The notes: generated from the letters alone by a model not told the origin. A stretch of DNA of 64,000 nt from Dendrolimus kikuchii (GCA_019925095.2 CM034411.1:14446001-14510000), one strand, 5' to 3'. Positions 19,476 to 32,330 are shown, counted from the stretch's first letter. Made by a program: numbers and translations.

Positions 19476-20412
19476 ATGATGCGTGAGGCTATTGAAATCA
19501 AAAAACACCCAAATTTCAATAGAGAAGATGGTTGGCAAGTACCACCGGTTTGGGATCCGAGCATCAAAATTATTAAGACCCAACCCCGGCTAAAACCAAC
19601 TGCCAGACCTCAAGACACTGTGAGCTCTTTCTGCGTGCAACGGAACACAAACCAACTTGACTGATAAATTCTTTTATTGTTCCTTCCACCCATTACAATC
19701 AATACATATAATAAAACTGTAGAGGTCGAATTGCTGTACAATGAAAAATTGCTAAAAACCGAGTCAGGTGGATGTAAGAAGTGAAATAGAACTAATGTAG
19801 ATTTTTTTCATTTTTTTTTGTTTCTGGACTGACTGGACTGGATTTAAATGAAATTTTGTATGGTGGTAGCTTATATTCCTGGTCAACATATAGGATATTT
19901 TTGATCCCAAAAAATTAGAAGAGTTCCCGTGGAATAGTAAAAAAAAACTTTAATTACTTAAACAGCTTATGAATCAGTTTACATTGAATGTCGTCTATAA
20001 AGAAGCATTATAAGGTATTGCGATCTATAAAATTTTAATTGAAGGAATAATAAATACCACGCGGACGACGTCGCGGGCATCAGCTAGTATTGTATAAAAT
20101 TATTAGAGCTAGGCATGTTTGCTGAAGAGTTTCTTGCGCCGCTTCTTCTCTTCAAGCCATAACATGTTGCGAAGCGGTGATAAATTAGATTAGGCTCCCA
20201 TAGAGTAAATAATAACCATAAACAAAATCAAAACTGAATAATTAAAATTAACCAGTTGGCGGTAGGCTAAATAAAACTTTAAGAATACTCGTTGACACTT
20301 GACATCTCTGTCTTCCGTGATCACGGTCACTGAAAAGTGGCCGAAAGGTCGGAATAACAAAAACCAAATAAATTACCGCGTTTAAAACCGTTAAAACGTA
20401 GTTCTATTATAT
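19476..20412 (+). mobile_element. Penelope-like 3' copy split by a Helitron
   Basis: 19476-19664 encodes the last 62 residues (MMREAIEIKKHPNFNREDGW ... FCVQRNTNQLD). The 3' region resumes at 20088 after a nested Helitron and ends with the terminal repeat cgttaaaacgtagttctatt at about 20408. It lies in the opposite orientation to the 5.1 kb copy. Confidence 0.8.
19699..20087 (+). mobile_element. Helitron-like element nested in Penelope copy
   Basis: Starts TCAATACATATAATAAAACT and ends gggcatcagCTAG, lying between A (19698) and T (20088). Comparison with the uninterrupted Penelope copy at 5430-5470 shows that A|T is the insertion point. Same family as 37207-37492 (ccgagtcagg, gatgtaagaagt, cacgcggacga). 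A short hairpin (cgcgg...ccgcg type) precedes CTAG. Confidence 0.8.
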
Positions 20413-20511
20413 TCGTAAATGTATTTCCGAAGGTTTTCTGTTTTTTTTTTATTTAGGCACGTACATGGACTACTTAGTATTAACCTTGCTAATTATTTGG
20501 CAATAAATTTC

Positions 20512-20801
20512 TATCCGTGCAGGAACGGAGAAAGAATACAATTTCCTGCGTTGGGGCGGCCTGTCGTAAGAGGCGACTTAACAACCCACAGCCAGGTGGT
20601 AGGGCATTTGCCCGACTGGATGGCTACCACCCCTGGTCTCAAGTACGTCGCCATAACAACCAGGTTCCAGTCTCGTTTAAGAGAGCAGCAGCGCAATTGT
20701 AGCAACTTTCGTGTTGCAAATGTCCATAGGCGATGGTAACCGCTTTCCATTAAGTGGGCTGTCTGCCTGTCTGCTGATCTCCTGCAATTAAAAAAAAAAC
20801 T
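20512..20801 (+). repeat. family A SINE-like repeat
   Basis: Near complete: tatccgtgcaggaacggag start, ctgctgatctcctgcaatta end with oligo-A. About 20 bp are missing around 20655 (accttgagttgtgttccggc segment). Confidence 0.9.
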
Positions 20802-20809
20802 AATGAGGT

Positions 20810-21840
20810 GTCTTTGGGACACATGTTTGGAACGAAGTTCTCCTAAAATGTCTTAAAAATTCTCAAAATGTCTCAAAAAGTGTGTCGATAAGCATCGAAA
20901 ACCATCGAAATTTTATCAAAAACCTATGTATAGAAAGAAATACATAAACAAACAAATAGTATCAAAAACAGCGTATATTATTACACTATATGATATTTTA
21001 GATTTTATTTCATTGCATTAAAGTTGATAGCTTACTATAGCAAAAAGTGTCGTGACAACTTTTCGTAAGAATTTTTTCCGTCTAGCCCCCTTTCACAAGG
21101 CGCGATAAGGAACTTCGTTCCAATATTCCATGTATGTGATATAATAGATTCATGTCATGTTCGAAACGCGAGTGCATTAAACACTAAGCTACCGAAGTGT
21201 TTTACAATTATTATTGAAAATTTTCAAAATCCAACCGTGTCGATGTCACGACTCTCGGGTTAACACGACGTGTAATGTTGACATAACTTTAACCCCTGCT
21301 CCCCATGTTTTGCCTTTTTTTATTTAGCGTTTAACCCATTTTTCAACAATTTCACGAAAATTTCTCCCTATTTTTTTTTATTTGACAGATGCGACAATAC
21401 GACCCTCCATGACGATTTTTAATGGATGTCGCGCGCTTTTTTTTTTTAATAAAAAGGGATTTTTAGAAATCCCGCGTTTTTTATCCAATCTGACAGTTGA
21501 CGCGGATATAATCTTTAATTAAGAGTATTCTTGTTAGATTTTTTTTTGTATTTTTCCGTAATTGTGTGATTTATTTAAAAGTCCGTATGCGGCAGAGGGT
21601 GGAATTATATAGTTTGCTGAATTTAATATAAGATTATTTAGTTATTATGCTATAGAGGGTAGAGTTAAGGAGGTGAATCTAAAGGTAATTTGCTCAGTAA
21701 TTATGCTAAGTGTATATAATTATATATACAACATTAGTATTAAATATCTGCACAGATAAATAAAAGACAATTGTCTCTTTGTAATGTCAAAAGAACAGCT
21801 TTTTACTTAATTCGTATAAAAGTATATACGATACTTATAT
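20810..21840. other. unassigned DNA with promoter-like words
   Basis: No gene supported. 21240-21500 holds GC-richer words (tcacgactctcgggtta, tttgacagatgcgacaata, tctgacagttgacgcgg) and a small hairpin gggatttttagaaatccc at 21458-21475. It could be a regulatory region or an old element. Confidence 0.3.
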
Positions 21841-21844
21841 CAAA

Positions 21845-22025
21845 AAAACAATCATTTAAATTTTTATCTGTCTGTTTCTATGTTCTGGCTAATCTCTGAA
21901 ACGGCTGGACCGATATTGACGGGAATTTTACTGGCAGATAGCTGCTGTTATAAGCAGTAATTTAAGCTACTTTTTTAGGGTTCCCCGAAAAAAATCTTCT
22001 CGGACAAAGTCGCTGGCACAGCTAG
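21845..22025 (+). mobile_element. Helitron-like 3' end
   Basis: tctgaaacggctggaccgat in the middle and ggcacagCTAG|T at the end are standard for the Helitron families here. The 5' end was not located with confidence. Confidence 0.5.
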
Positions 22026-22431
22026 TAGGATATATAACTATAGTAATTAATAGGTTTGCCGTAATTCTAATATATTCATAATTAATAGCAGTAAGTAAGA
22101 TATGTAAATATAACTCTGTGTTAGATTCAATGTTGTCCCTACAAAATGTAAATATAAACGGTGTATTTAAGAAACTAAAAGGAAATATAGAAAAAAATTA
22201 AGCGAGAAAAAGAGAAAAATGGAGCGACTTAAAACAAGTAAGGTTGTTTGCTATCTCGCTCCAGCATTACCAGATTTTTGAAGATAAAAAGTGACAGAAT
22301 GTTCTTACGCCAAATCTGTATGTATTACACAAAATTGAATGTTAACAATAAAATTTACAAAGTTTTTACGGAAATTTAATTTTGATTTGATACAAAAATT
22401 TTGTATCCCTCTTTACAAAAATTGCGCGGAC

Positions 22432-22615
22432 GGAGGAGTATGAAATTTCGCACACTTATAGTTTATATAGAGAAGAAGCGACGTATGCTAATGTTTTTTT
22501 TTAATTATGCCTAAAAATACATTAAATCAATAAAAAAAACATTACACACACTACCATGTATTTGACACACACACGCTTATATACTCTTTTGTTTATTGTT
22601 CAAGTCAAATTAACA
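22432..22615 (+). repeat. shared ~180 bp block, copy 2
   Basis: Matches 16135-16320 (ggaggagtatgaaatttcgc, tatttgacacacacacg). It is followed by gaccacgggcaacc and, at 22828, by a Penelope fold-back copy, as in copy 1. Confidence 0.75.
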
Positions 22616-22827
22616 GTGTAGCCTTGGCGAAATCTGTGATTGTAGAAGTATTTTGTGAAGTCAAGTCTTTGACATTAATTATTATGGTCGAATTTCGACC
22701 ACGGGCAACCACTAGTAATAATAATTATGCCGTTGAGAAATTTGCTGCGCCGCTTTTTCTCCTAACAGTAACTAAAATTGCTTTGGCAGCAATGCTAGAA
22801 CCATGACTTTCAATAAGTTATCTGTAA

Positions 22828-23325
22828 GATAATAAAACTACGTTTTAACGGTTTTAATTTTATTTGATTTTGATTTTTCCGACGGTTCAGCCACTTTTCA
22901 GTGGCCATGATCACGGAAGACAAAGATGTCAAGTGTCAACGAGTATTGTTAAAGTTTTATTTAGCCTACCGCCAACTTATTAATTTTAATTATTTAATTT
23001 TAATTTTATTTATGGTTATTATTTACTCTATGGGAGCATAATCTAATTTACTACCGCTTCGCAACATGTTATGGCTTGAAGAGAAGAAGCGGCGCAAGAA
23101 ACTCTACAGCAAACATGCCTAGCTCTAATAATTTTATATAATATTAAAATGGGTGGAAGGAAAAATAAAAGTAATTATCAGTCAAGTTGGTTTGTGTTCC
23201 GTTGTACGCACTGAAAAGTGGCCGAAACGTCGGAAAAACCAAAATCAAATAAAATTACCGCGCTTAAAACCGTTAAAACGTAGTTTTATTATGTATACAA
23301 GTCGCGAAAACTTAAGAAAATATTA
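22828..23325. mobile_element. Penelope-derived fold-back element, copy 2
   Basis: Left end aataaaactacgttttaacg; the 3' UTR region continues to gttccgttgtacgca at 23210, where it joins an inverted terminal repeat (ctgaaaagtggccgaaacgt ... cgtagttttattatg). It is shorter than copy 1 and has a different joint, so the two inversions arose separately or were trimmed. Confidence 0.8.
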
Positions 23326-23424
23326 TCTGTAAGATTCCATTTTGTAATAGATCATACATTAATTTTATTTTGTGCCGTAATCTTAAATAACCACCATTAA
23401 ACGCGGTCATATTTCATTAAACAG

Positions 23425-23775
23425 TTGAGATTTTCCACTACTTCTGCAGCCAGTCTCTGTCCACTGCTGGACGTAGGCCTGTCCAAGTTTGCACCAGATA
23501 TCCCGGTCTCCTGTCTTCCTCATCCAGCCCTTGTCGGCGACCTTGCGCAGGTCGTCAGTCCACCAGGCTGTAGGGCATCCTACGCTTCGTTTACCGAGAC
23601 GCGGTCTCCACTCCAGGACTAGTTTGTTCCATCGGCCGTCGGTTCTGCGACAGATGTGATCGTCCCACTGTCACTTCAACTTATTAAGAACTATGTCGGT
23701 TACCTTCCTTCTCTTACCTTCTCTAACTTGGCGACTTAGTATTTGTGGACCAGTTCCACTGTCAGTGTCCAAGTC
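23425..23775 (-). mobile_element. LINE 3' remnant, family C
   Basis: Shares ctgctggacgtaggcct, cgaccttgc(g/a)caggtcgtc and gtttaccgagacgcggtctc with 44915-45320 and in part 58830-58915. On the minus strand the words read GDRVSVNE and VQQWT, common at the C-terminus of LINE ORF2 proteins in moths. Confidence 0.6.
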
Positions 23776-24057
23776 TTGAGATTTTCCACACAAATACACA
23801 ATTGTTGCTTTTAAATTAATATTAAACAGATTTATGGATTTTCGACAGCAAAACATCTGTCTTCAAATTCCTGCTAAAAACCCAGATGTTATTCATGTAA
23901 CTGAATGACATTAACCATTTTCCTTATTTCGTTTATACTTTTTTTTAAGGAACCCACTAAGGCATAATAGTTCTTGCAATCCACGAAGGCGACCGGGTTT
24001 TACATGTGGTTAAATGTACGTGTGTGTGTGTGTACATGCACTTAGGAACGATCGAGT

Positions 24058-24371
24058 CTTTTTTTTTATTGCAGGAGATCAGCAGACAGGCAGACAGACG
24101 GCCCACGTGATGAAAAGCGGTTACCATCGCCTTTGAACATTTGCAATACCAAAGTTGCTACAAATGCGCTGCTGCTCTCTTAAGGGAGACTGGAACCTGG
24201 TCACTAATGCCGGAACATAACTCAAGGTTGTTATGGCGACATACTTTAGTCCAGGGGTGGTAGCCATCCAATCGGGCAAATGCCCTACCACCTGTGGGTT
24301 GTTAAGTCGCCTCTTACGACAGGCCGCCCGGCCGCAGGAAATTGTATTCTTTCTGCGTTCCTGCACGGATA
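24058..24371 (-). repeat. family A SINE-like repeat, near complete
   Basis: Minus-strand copy with a 9-T stretch (A tail) at 24058, gcaggagatcagcagacagg, and 5' end cctgcacggata. A cagacaga duplication lies near the tail. Confidence 0.9.
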
Positions 24372-24525
24372 AAAGTTCAATCTGATCGTTGAACTAGTTC
24401 ACCTTAATAATTCTATTTGATCATGAGAATTTTTCGATCGTCTATCAGTCAGTGATTCTAACTGAATATAGAGATAGTTCTAAAATGGGTTTAAAACATG
24501 ATATAATTAGTAGTTTTACTTTAAA

Positions 24526-24715
24526 ACCGTGGTAGCTTAGCACACTTGCGTCCCATACCCATACCCAAAGGGCGTGGGCTCGAATCTTGGCTAGACAACA
24601 TGCATTACTTAAGATAATGGTGAAGTTAATCATCGTGATGAAACCTGCACGTTGACATAACCGACGTGTCAAACCTACTAATAAGCCTTGGACACGCGTT
24701 GCAAGTATATTTGTC
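24526..24715 (+). repeat. tRNA-derived SINE, family S2
   Basis: The head has box A-like gtggtagcttagcacac and box B-like gggctcgaatcttgg. The body has catcgtgatgaaacctgcac, ataaccgacgtgtcaaacct and aagccttggacacg, shared with copies at 48.2, 51.9 and 60.5 kb. Confidence 0.7.
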
Positions 24716-24959
24716 CGGAATCGAATCACAATTCCTTATAGTTCATCATTCTTTAACTACACAAGACTATTGGATCGCTGACTATTGCGCTCAGCACTGG
24801 CAGAGTGGTTTAATAGTTCGGAAATGTGAAACGTTTCTTTTATTCGTAGTTCAGTGTAATGAAACGGTTCCTAATAGTTCATCTTTCATGAACTGCACCA
24901 GACTAACGATATGTTGCCTGCCGCATATTCAGACAGATACTTATCAACTTACTTAAAGT

Positions 24960-27440
24960 GAAACCCACTCGCCTTCGTGACTTGAAAGAACTATACTAAG
25001 AAATGACTGAAAACAATTATTTGTATATTTAATTTATTGAATACGGTAGAAATGCTTCGTAGTTAATTAATGGAAAACAAATACGTAACAAACAGACGGA
25101 GCTAGGAACATATACCGACCGCAAACCACTATAGCACTTGTTTACAAATATTATTCAAATTACAAAGAAGAATATTAAGAAATTAACGTAGTTTTTATTC
25201 TCAAAAGTTCAGGAAAAGGATAAAAAAAGTTCATACAGTTTAGTTAGAAATTGATTTGTGACGAATCTTGTATTTTAAATAATTGCGTCAACATTTCTTG
25301 TTATTTTTATTAAATCTCGCTTTGCTTTTGTGTATTGAATCGAGGCCAAGTAAATACGAACTTTTATGAATGTTTAACGACGCCCCGAGGATCGCATACT
25401 TAAATATAGGGATGCGGATTCGTGTTACAATAAATGACTTATAAAAGAACTGGAGTTAAAATATTATCTCATCATTTTACTTTTAAAGTATGATTATATA
25501 AATCATATGAATTACTGCTTAAACAATAATGGTTGCATTATTTGATTAACGTATGACGTTATAAGTTTATATGCTCGTACAGTCGTGGTATGAAAATCTT
25601 CGCCAGTTTTCAAATTCATTTAACGTTCTGCGAGCACATGTTACCTTTTCAAACTAAGTCACAGAACAGAGTGTTCCAAAGAAAATTATGTTTAAATATT
25701 TGTCAATAAAGTTTAAAATGACTTAGATCAAAGTTGTTTGATTTTCTATCTCGTCTAAGAACATTTATCTTAAACGTAGTGATTATATACTCTTTGTGTA
25801 TTATTGTTAAGCTCAGCGTTTGTCATTGTCAATATTGTAAAAAAAATCACGTTTCTATATTTTATAAACGTAAAATTTATTGAAATGTTGGCAGTATTGT
25901 TTCTTGTACTCGTGCAATCAAAAGTAGACTTTAAACTGACGAACATTTTCATTCCGCGACTGTACAAAATCTATGAGGCTACGACGGTTTGTAAGATGAT
26001 AAAAAGTATATGAGTTGATTTAACTGCCCCCTCCCCTATTGTAACCAGTTTCCATCAAGATGGTCGCTATTCTGTTTCTTTGCTTCTGGCGATTAATACA
26101 TATTAGAATAATCTTCAACTAAAAATATATCAGGCGAAAGCTGGTCGCGTATGTAACAACATCCAAATGCTCGTCAAAAAATTTACAAATTAATATAATG
26201 GGTTTTTTTTTAATTTCTAGTGTTAATGGCCTGGATAACAAACTACCTACACACTTTTGCAACACTCAAGACTTTACTATGAGCTTCATTTGAAAAACCC
26301 ATCCTGTAATCGTTTGGGAATACCTCGGTTGTAACAATCTACTTGACTTGACTTTGACGTGACTTGTTTTGGAATATTTTTTTTTTAAATTATGTTTTCA
26401 TTAATTTCTTTTAAAAATACTGGCAGAAACGTTTTAGTTTTTTTTTTTAATTAATTGAAACCAGTGCTACAATGATCACGGCATAAGGTTCGGCTTCCTC
26501 CTAAAGCCATTATAATTCTCATTAAATATATTTTTTAAATATTATTTCCACCAATGTGGGTATCTAGCAAAATTATATAACTTAACTCAAAATTATTCAC
26601 TGTGACATTTTGTACAATTTTTAATCACATTTTTTAGATTTCACGCAACCTATTTGTTAAACTCGACATTTTTAAATATATTTTCGACAAGAAATGTAAT
26701 TTGATTTTCTTTAATAGGACAATGTTATTCAATAGTCACAGTGAATGTATTACACATAATATTTTTATTAAAAAAAAAAAAAATCTTAATTATAAACATA
26801 TTTTTTTAAACATTACAAATTTTATATATAAATAATATAAATACATCCACATTGGTAAAAATTCATCCCTTTTTTTATAAAAGAATTTGACTAGAAACAA
26901 CACATTAATATAATAAATCGAAAATTAGGACCAAAATGTACAGTCGCACGCTAAATAAAGACTAGAAGATGGCTTAAATACTAAAAATTATATAAAATGG
27001 AATGTTATAATAAATTTTAAGAGATCAAATTGTATGTAACTAAAAAATCACTCTGAAGTCCTTTCTTGTCTCTTAAGATTCTACGCTTGAGATAATACGG
27101 CCGAATCAACAAAGTATAACAAATGCTCCATACGTGACAAAACCGCGTGACATCGAAATTTTGCTGATTATCACGACAATTTAGACACGTTGCTTTTACA
27201 TTGCGCATCTTAGGAACTTATAATAACTTGTATATACTAAATTTAAGCAACTTTGACAGTAACAGGTGTTTTATAATTGCATATTTTATAAAGTTACTAG
27301 TATAACAGATACAAATTCTAAAATATATTTTTACTTTATTAAGCATATAGTGAAATCCATGAATAAGATAGGTATTTTGTTAATATTGAAATAATTGTTT
27401 TGGGAATAAAATCAAATAAAATAATCATCTACTTAAGCTG
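24960..27440. other. AT-rich DNA, low repeat content
   Basis: About 2.5 kb with no gene and no repeat family shared with the rest of the window. Open frames are short and AT-driven. An oligo-A run occurs at about 26768-26782. Confidence 0.4.
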
Positions 27441-27444
27441 CTAT

Positions 27445-27542
27445 GTATAGACATTTGGCCGATGGTTAAAATAAAGTCATCGCTGTTTAGCCATATAGTT
27501 TTAGCGATTATTATATTATAACCATCGGTCAAATGTGTATAC
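27445..27542. repeat. ~98 nt imperfect hairpin
   Basis: Arm 1 (27445-27468) GTATAGACATTTGGCCGATG... pairs with arm 2 (27519-27542) ...CATCGGTCAAATGTGTATAC with two mismatches. Inside, tcatcgct (27478-27485) and agcgatta (27503-27510) extend the stem. Could be a microRNA-type precursor or a tiny MITE. Confidence 0.6.
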
Positions 27543-27549
27543 ACAACAA

Positions 27550-28270
27550 CCTAAGGTTACACTACTTGAATTTAACCAGTGAAAAATGTTGTTTGTACAA
27601 TAACATAATTATTATTTTGTTTATATTTTTATAGACTACAATTTTTTTCTCTAATAAATTTAAACAAATATATAATATGTGCGACTGTACTGACCAGATT
27701 TAAAAGCGATGTACCCGAGTAGATTTCCAATATATTATTTTTTCTTTTATTATATATTAAACAACAAGTCCTTCAAATATCTGTCGTTCAAGGCTCACTT
27801 AAAAATAATTTGTACTGTATTTATTATTCTTTTATACCAATCTCCGTTACCTTACATTCTTTGGTATAATTTGTACTATTGTTAGCATATGAAGTCGGTT
27901 ACATATATCACTTAAAATTTACACAAAAATAAATATAACAATAGAATTATATAACACAATTCAGAGCACATCATTATATGAATGTTTACAGTTTTAACAC
28001 TCCGCAATTTTTATAACAAGTCAAAACTTTTATATATATGGAATAAATGAACCGATTTCACGTTCTATCAAAAATTATTGGACTTATTATATATTTCACT
28101 AACAGGGCAGAGATCATATCTCCTTAAACATTAACAATCTTGCCCCTTATACTTAATTATAGTTAGTGATAAATGTAACCAACTATAGTCATCAATCTAC
28201 ACGGGTACCTCGCGGACAGTAAAAGAAAATCTCTGAACACAATTTTCAATACATTTTCACTACATTTATT
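27550..28270. other. AT-rich DNA, nothing recognised
   Basis: No coding or known repeat signal. Confidence 0.35.
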
Positions 28271-28271
28271 A

Positions 28272-28395
28272 ACACGATCGTATCACCGGCCCCCATTTTC
28301 ATTTAAATATAGTAAAAATCTCGACATCTCCCTAATTTGTGGTTCAAAAATGTCCCCCCTAACGGAAAGTGGGGGCGGGATGAATGCGATCGTGT
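28272..28395. repeat. inverted repeat ~30 bp arms
   Basis: acacgatcgtatcaccggcc at 28272 pairs with the reverse complement of gggatgaatgcgatcgtgt ending at 28395; cccccattttc pairs with gaaagtgggggc. The arms are GC-rich in an AT-rich setting. Confidence 0.55.
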
Positions 28396-28619
28396 AGACG
28401 TGTACAATTTTTTATTTAATTTTGTTATTATTTTAAAACGTTATTAATATAATTTGTTGTAACGCGCGCTAATTTTTCGGCTCGGGGCGGGTCAAATTTG
28501 GCTGATTGTCAGGAAGACTAATTAGGAAGGTATTTTGCTGTCAAATATTTTATTTTTTATTAAATAATTTTATCATTTTTAAATAATAATTACATAAATC
28601 TATCCATAAAAAGGAAATG

Positions 28620-28930
28620 ATTTTACACTGAAAATTCAATTTAATAGCTCTGCAGTCTCAAAAATCTGGTATTAAAGAATTATTACAGCAGATAGTTTTA
28701 TATTCAATAGGAGATAATCTAGGGAGCAACTGAACTAAATTTGAAAATCCTTTCATTACAACGCTAAAGGCTTTTCCAGTAAATTAGACTGGTTTTTTAT
28801 AATTAAAAAAAATGGATTCAATTTGAAATCTCTGCAGAATCTAAAAATCTATGGATTTTTTTATTATATTATACCGCAGATAGATTTATATCTACAGTAA
28901 TCTCTGAAGATTTTCTTGCAACTGAGGGTT
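28620..28930. repeat. diverged tandem duplication, ~182 bp period
   Basis: attcaatttaatagctctgc at 28634 recurs as attcaatttgaaatctctgc at 28816, followed in both by ctaaaaatct-type words and cagatag(t/a)tttatat. Confidence 0.5.
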
Positions 28931-28934
28931 ATTA

Positions 28935-31690
28935 TTTTTAAATATTTCCGTATACCCATAAACGTACCAGTTCTGGGCTTGGGCCTCCCATTCATAGGTG
29001 ATACCAGTGGTACACAAGGCTAAATTAATGAGTACATAGTCGTCAACTTCAAAAGTCTAACAGTCATTGTGTTGTTGTTAGTTATTATAATATAACAAAA
29101 GTTTATTATAATTAATGTACACTATAATATAACAACCAAGTTTGTGTGTTTATACAATAATTATAATAACAAATATGTTTTGAGAAACGACTATTATTTT
29201 CGAGCCTGGTAAATGAAATTAGAATTTTTAAATAAATTAAAATAAATATATGAGAAATGCTTTTTGCACTAACGATACCATATTCATGGTAGGAACTTTA
29301 ACAATGGCATTACATATAGGAACATATTTTTATCACGCAAAAGAATTTATCTATTTTATTTAGGATAATATTTGACAGCAATTAAGGGAAGTATAATTAG
29401 GAACTTTTTTATAATAAACTTAGGAACTTTATAGCTTAAACCTTCACAAGATCATATATTCTCAGGATAATAACGAAACTCGTATTAGACTTTGTGTTTA
29501 TACACTTAATTGTATTACCATAGTACGACCGCATTACATCACACTTTCATTTTAGTTTTTATTTAACTCTGAGTTTAGTCTAAACGCTTTAGGCGATAAT
29601 CCAAGCAAATAGAAAAGTATTTTGGATGCATGAAGCATCACAGCGCTGCATGACATCTCAGTTTTACCGATTGGTAACTAAAGCGTCAGCTTAGACATTG
29701 AATAAAAATACTAAAGAAGACAATGACAAAAACCTCCTAATCCCACATGATCGCGCGAAAAGCCATTCTTCCGCTTTGACGTTTTATTTATTTATTTGTT
29801 TTAATAATTAAAATATTTTTGTTTACTTAAGCAAACAAAAATTGCAAAGTAAAATGCCAGACTTGCAAGAAGCTAGAGAACTGTAGACGCCGTATACGCA
29901 TGCAGGGTTAAGATGTTTTTCAGTGACATCTTTTATTGGGCCATTCCCATTTTTAGTATTCTTTTTCAATAATTTAGTTTAGACAGGTATTATAGAATAC
30001 TGATCACATTGAAAGTGTTAAAACTTTGCGATGTATGCGCCGTCCATCACACTGTACTTTATTGACTGGACATTTTTCTGTTACATATATACAGAACTTA
30101 GAGTGTGTATTTTTCCTGATATAGTAACAGAAAAAAGTCTAAGGTTGATTCACACTAGGAAGTGACTGTGAGCTTTCGAATAGTTGAGTAATAATTGTTA
30201 TATATTAAAACATAGTCTATGCGATATTTTTGGTAATTCTAAATTTGAAATTTAAAAAATTTATAGTCACGAAAACAGTGCGTGTGTTTTTTTTAAATTT
30301 ATGCTTTTGTAAGGTTTACCCTGTTCCGATTACGTTCTTTTTTTAAATTTTATGTTCTGGAAACCGGTCTTACGCGCGTGGCCTCGTTTTGTTCCCGCCA
30401 AGAGCCGTCCCACTAGCGACCTCTATTCTTCTTTAATTAATATTACAACTTACGTACATACATAGGAACTTTCTTTAGAAGCTGCATGGTTTGTACAAGC
30501 TATCCTCCACACTGAACTACCAATTAATGAAATAAACAAATTTTTCATATTTTTTACCGAAATAAGTCTTGTCGCCAAGATAATAATATAACTTTGTGTA
30601 GTGTTAGAAACTCTTAATTGGATCCGATTTACAATGAAAACTGAGCGGTATATTTTTACATGTAAAGTAGATGTACATGTTAGACTGCTCAACATAAATT
30701 GAATTCATTCAATATCATTGCATGTTGTCGTATCCGTCAGTTCTGGACCTTTCAACTGAATTGATTCAAAATTTGGTTGAACCGTCTAATACCAGCTTAA
30801 CAGCCAAGCTAACAGCCAATAAAATATAATTGCTATATCTTTTTTAAATATTGCAGCGTATCATATTCTTCAACCAAATAGCCAGAAGAAAGATGGACAT
30901 AACAGAAGCCTCAGCCAAACTATAGATATTTGACTAACGCCAGATGAGGGAGTTTTTGTAACAGCTCGAAAAGGCACTGTTCACTAAACAGTTACATTTT
31001 TCAATACAATTTTTAAACAATACGAAATTATTTTGAAAATAAAACTGCACAGCAAAACATCACTCTAAAAGTTGTCTCTAAACTCCTCTCTGCACTTCTA
31101 ATCCCCTACATTATGCCCACTTCCACGGTAGAGAGCAGGAATGTGACGAGGGAAATGGGCAGCGCGAGTATGTAAACACAACATATACCGAACATGGTAT
31201 AGGGAATCACGTTGCTCCCTTCCTCTATCACTTTACTGCTTGCTGCGAAGCTTGGAAACAATCAATTCTTATATCTTACTACGAGTAGCTAACCATTATT
31301 TTGCCTTAATTCTGGTTATGTCTTGTCATATGTCAAATACATAAACACCGTATAGGTCAATTTTCTATTAATTGTAAGATATTAAAAAAAAAACATCTAT
31401 AAGTCGCATGTCGTACCCGTCATGTTAAAATTTAATAACTAACAAATTCAAATTCACGAGAAAAAAGCGATTTTATATTTTTAGCAATATGCTGAGTGCA
31501 AATCTGTCTATGCTGTGTGTATAATAATGTTACAAGGAATGTAATTTCTTTTCTTCTATCATATTTATTATATTTGTTTTTAATTATTTTTCTATACATA
31601 TACTGATTACGGATTGACGGCTTATTGGGTTTTTCTAATATACCTGTATATCGAGTTTATTTCTGTTTATATGTAAGATTTATAAAAGTT
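28935..31690. other. AT-rich DNA, no gene recognised
   Basis: Nothing matched to the repeat families. Short GC-richer islands occur at 30355-30420 (cttacgcgcgtggcctcg) and 31085-31160. No frame is convincing. Confidence 0.35.
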
Positions 31691-31917
31691 ATGCAAAAGT
31701 GTATGGATGCAGAAGTCGTGGAAGGCCACGACACACCTTCCATGATCAAATTGATCGTGTACTAGCGGGTGTCAGGAGCCTTAAGAACAGACGAGCGTGC
31801 ATCACAAGAGTTATGAATGTCAAAGAAGCAAGTGAGGTGTGTAAGAGTAAGCATGAATGGCGCTCTGTAGTTCGTGCCTACCCCGCAAGGGAACTGGCGT
31901 GAAGTTATGTATGTATT
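31690..31917 (+). mobile_element. RTE-type LINE, 5'-truncated
   Basis: GCRSRGRPRHTFHDQIDRVL and RSVVRAYPARELA, then a TATG tail. tttataaaagt on both sides (about 31678 and 31916) is a probable target duplication. Confidence 0.75.
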
Positions 31918-32257
31918 TATAAAAGTGAAATAGACCAAAAGATAGATAACAATTTCAGCTTTAAGAAAATGCAATAAAGTCTATTTAACAAAAGTTGCAG
32001 TTATTTCATTTTGCCATGACGGGGTCGACTTGCAGTAAACCACGGACTGTGCTAGAACTTGCTGGCGTATTTTGGTTTAAATTTCTAAGAACTTGATACT
32101 GATTTCGTTATTGTTTTGCTGGCGTAATAGCTGAAATTAAATGATGTCATTGTTTACAAAAAAACATCTGACAACAAATTATGTCTGAGTGCAAGATATA
32201 ATTTGTACTGTAATTTTCAACTCCTTCATGTTCATAATTAAAACTGAGTTTAATTTC

Positions 32258-32330
32258 AAAATGCCGTGCTTAAAACAATTAAAACATAGTTGTACTTAAG
32301 TGTACTAGTCGCAAAAACTTAAAAACTATT
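32258..32330 (+). repeat. Penelope terminal remnant
   Basis: gccgtgcttaaaacaattaa, aacatagttgtac and gtcgcaaaaacttaa match the outer end of the terminal repeat and its tail (accgcgcttaaaaccgttaa ... gtcgcgaaaacttaag) at 23265-23320. Confidence 0.6.
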
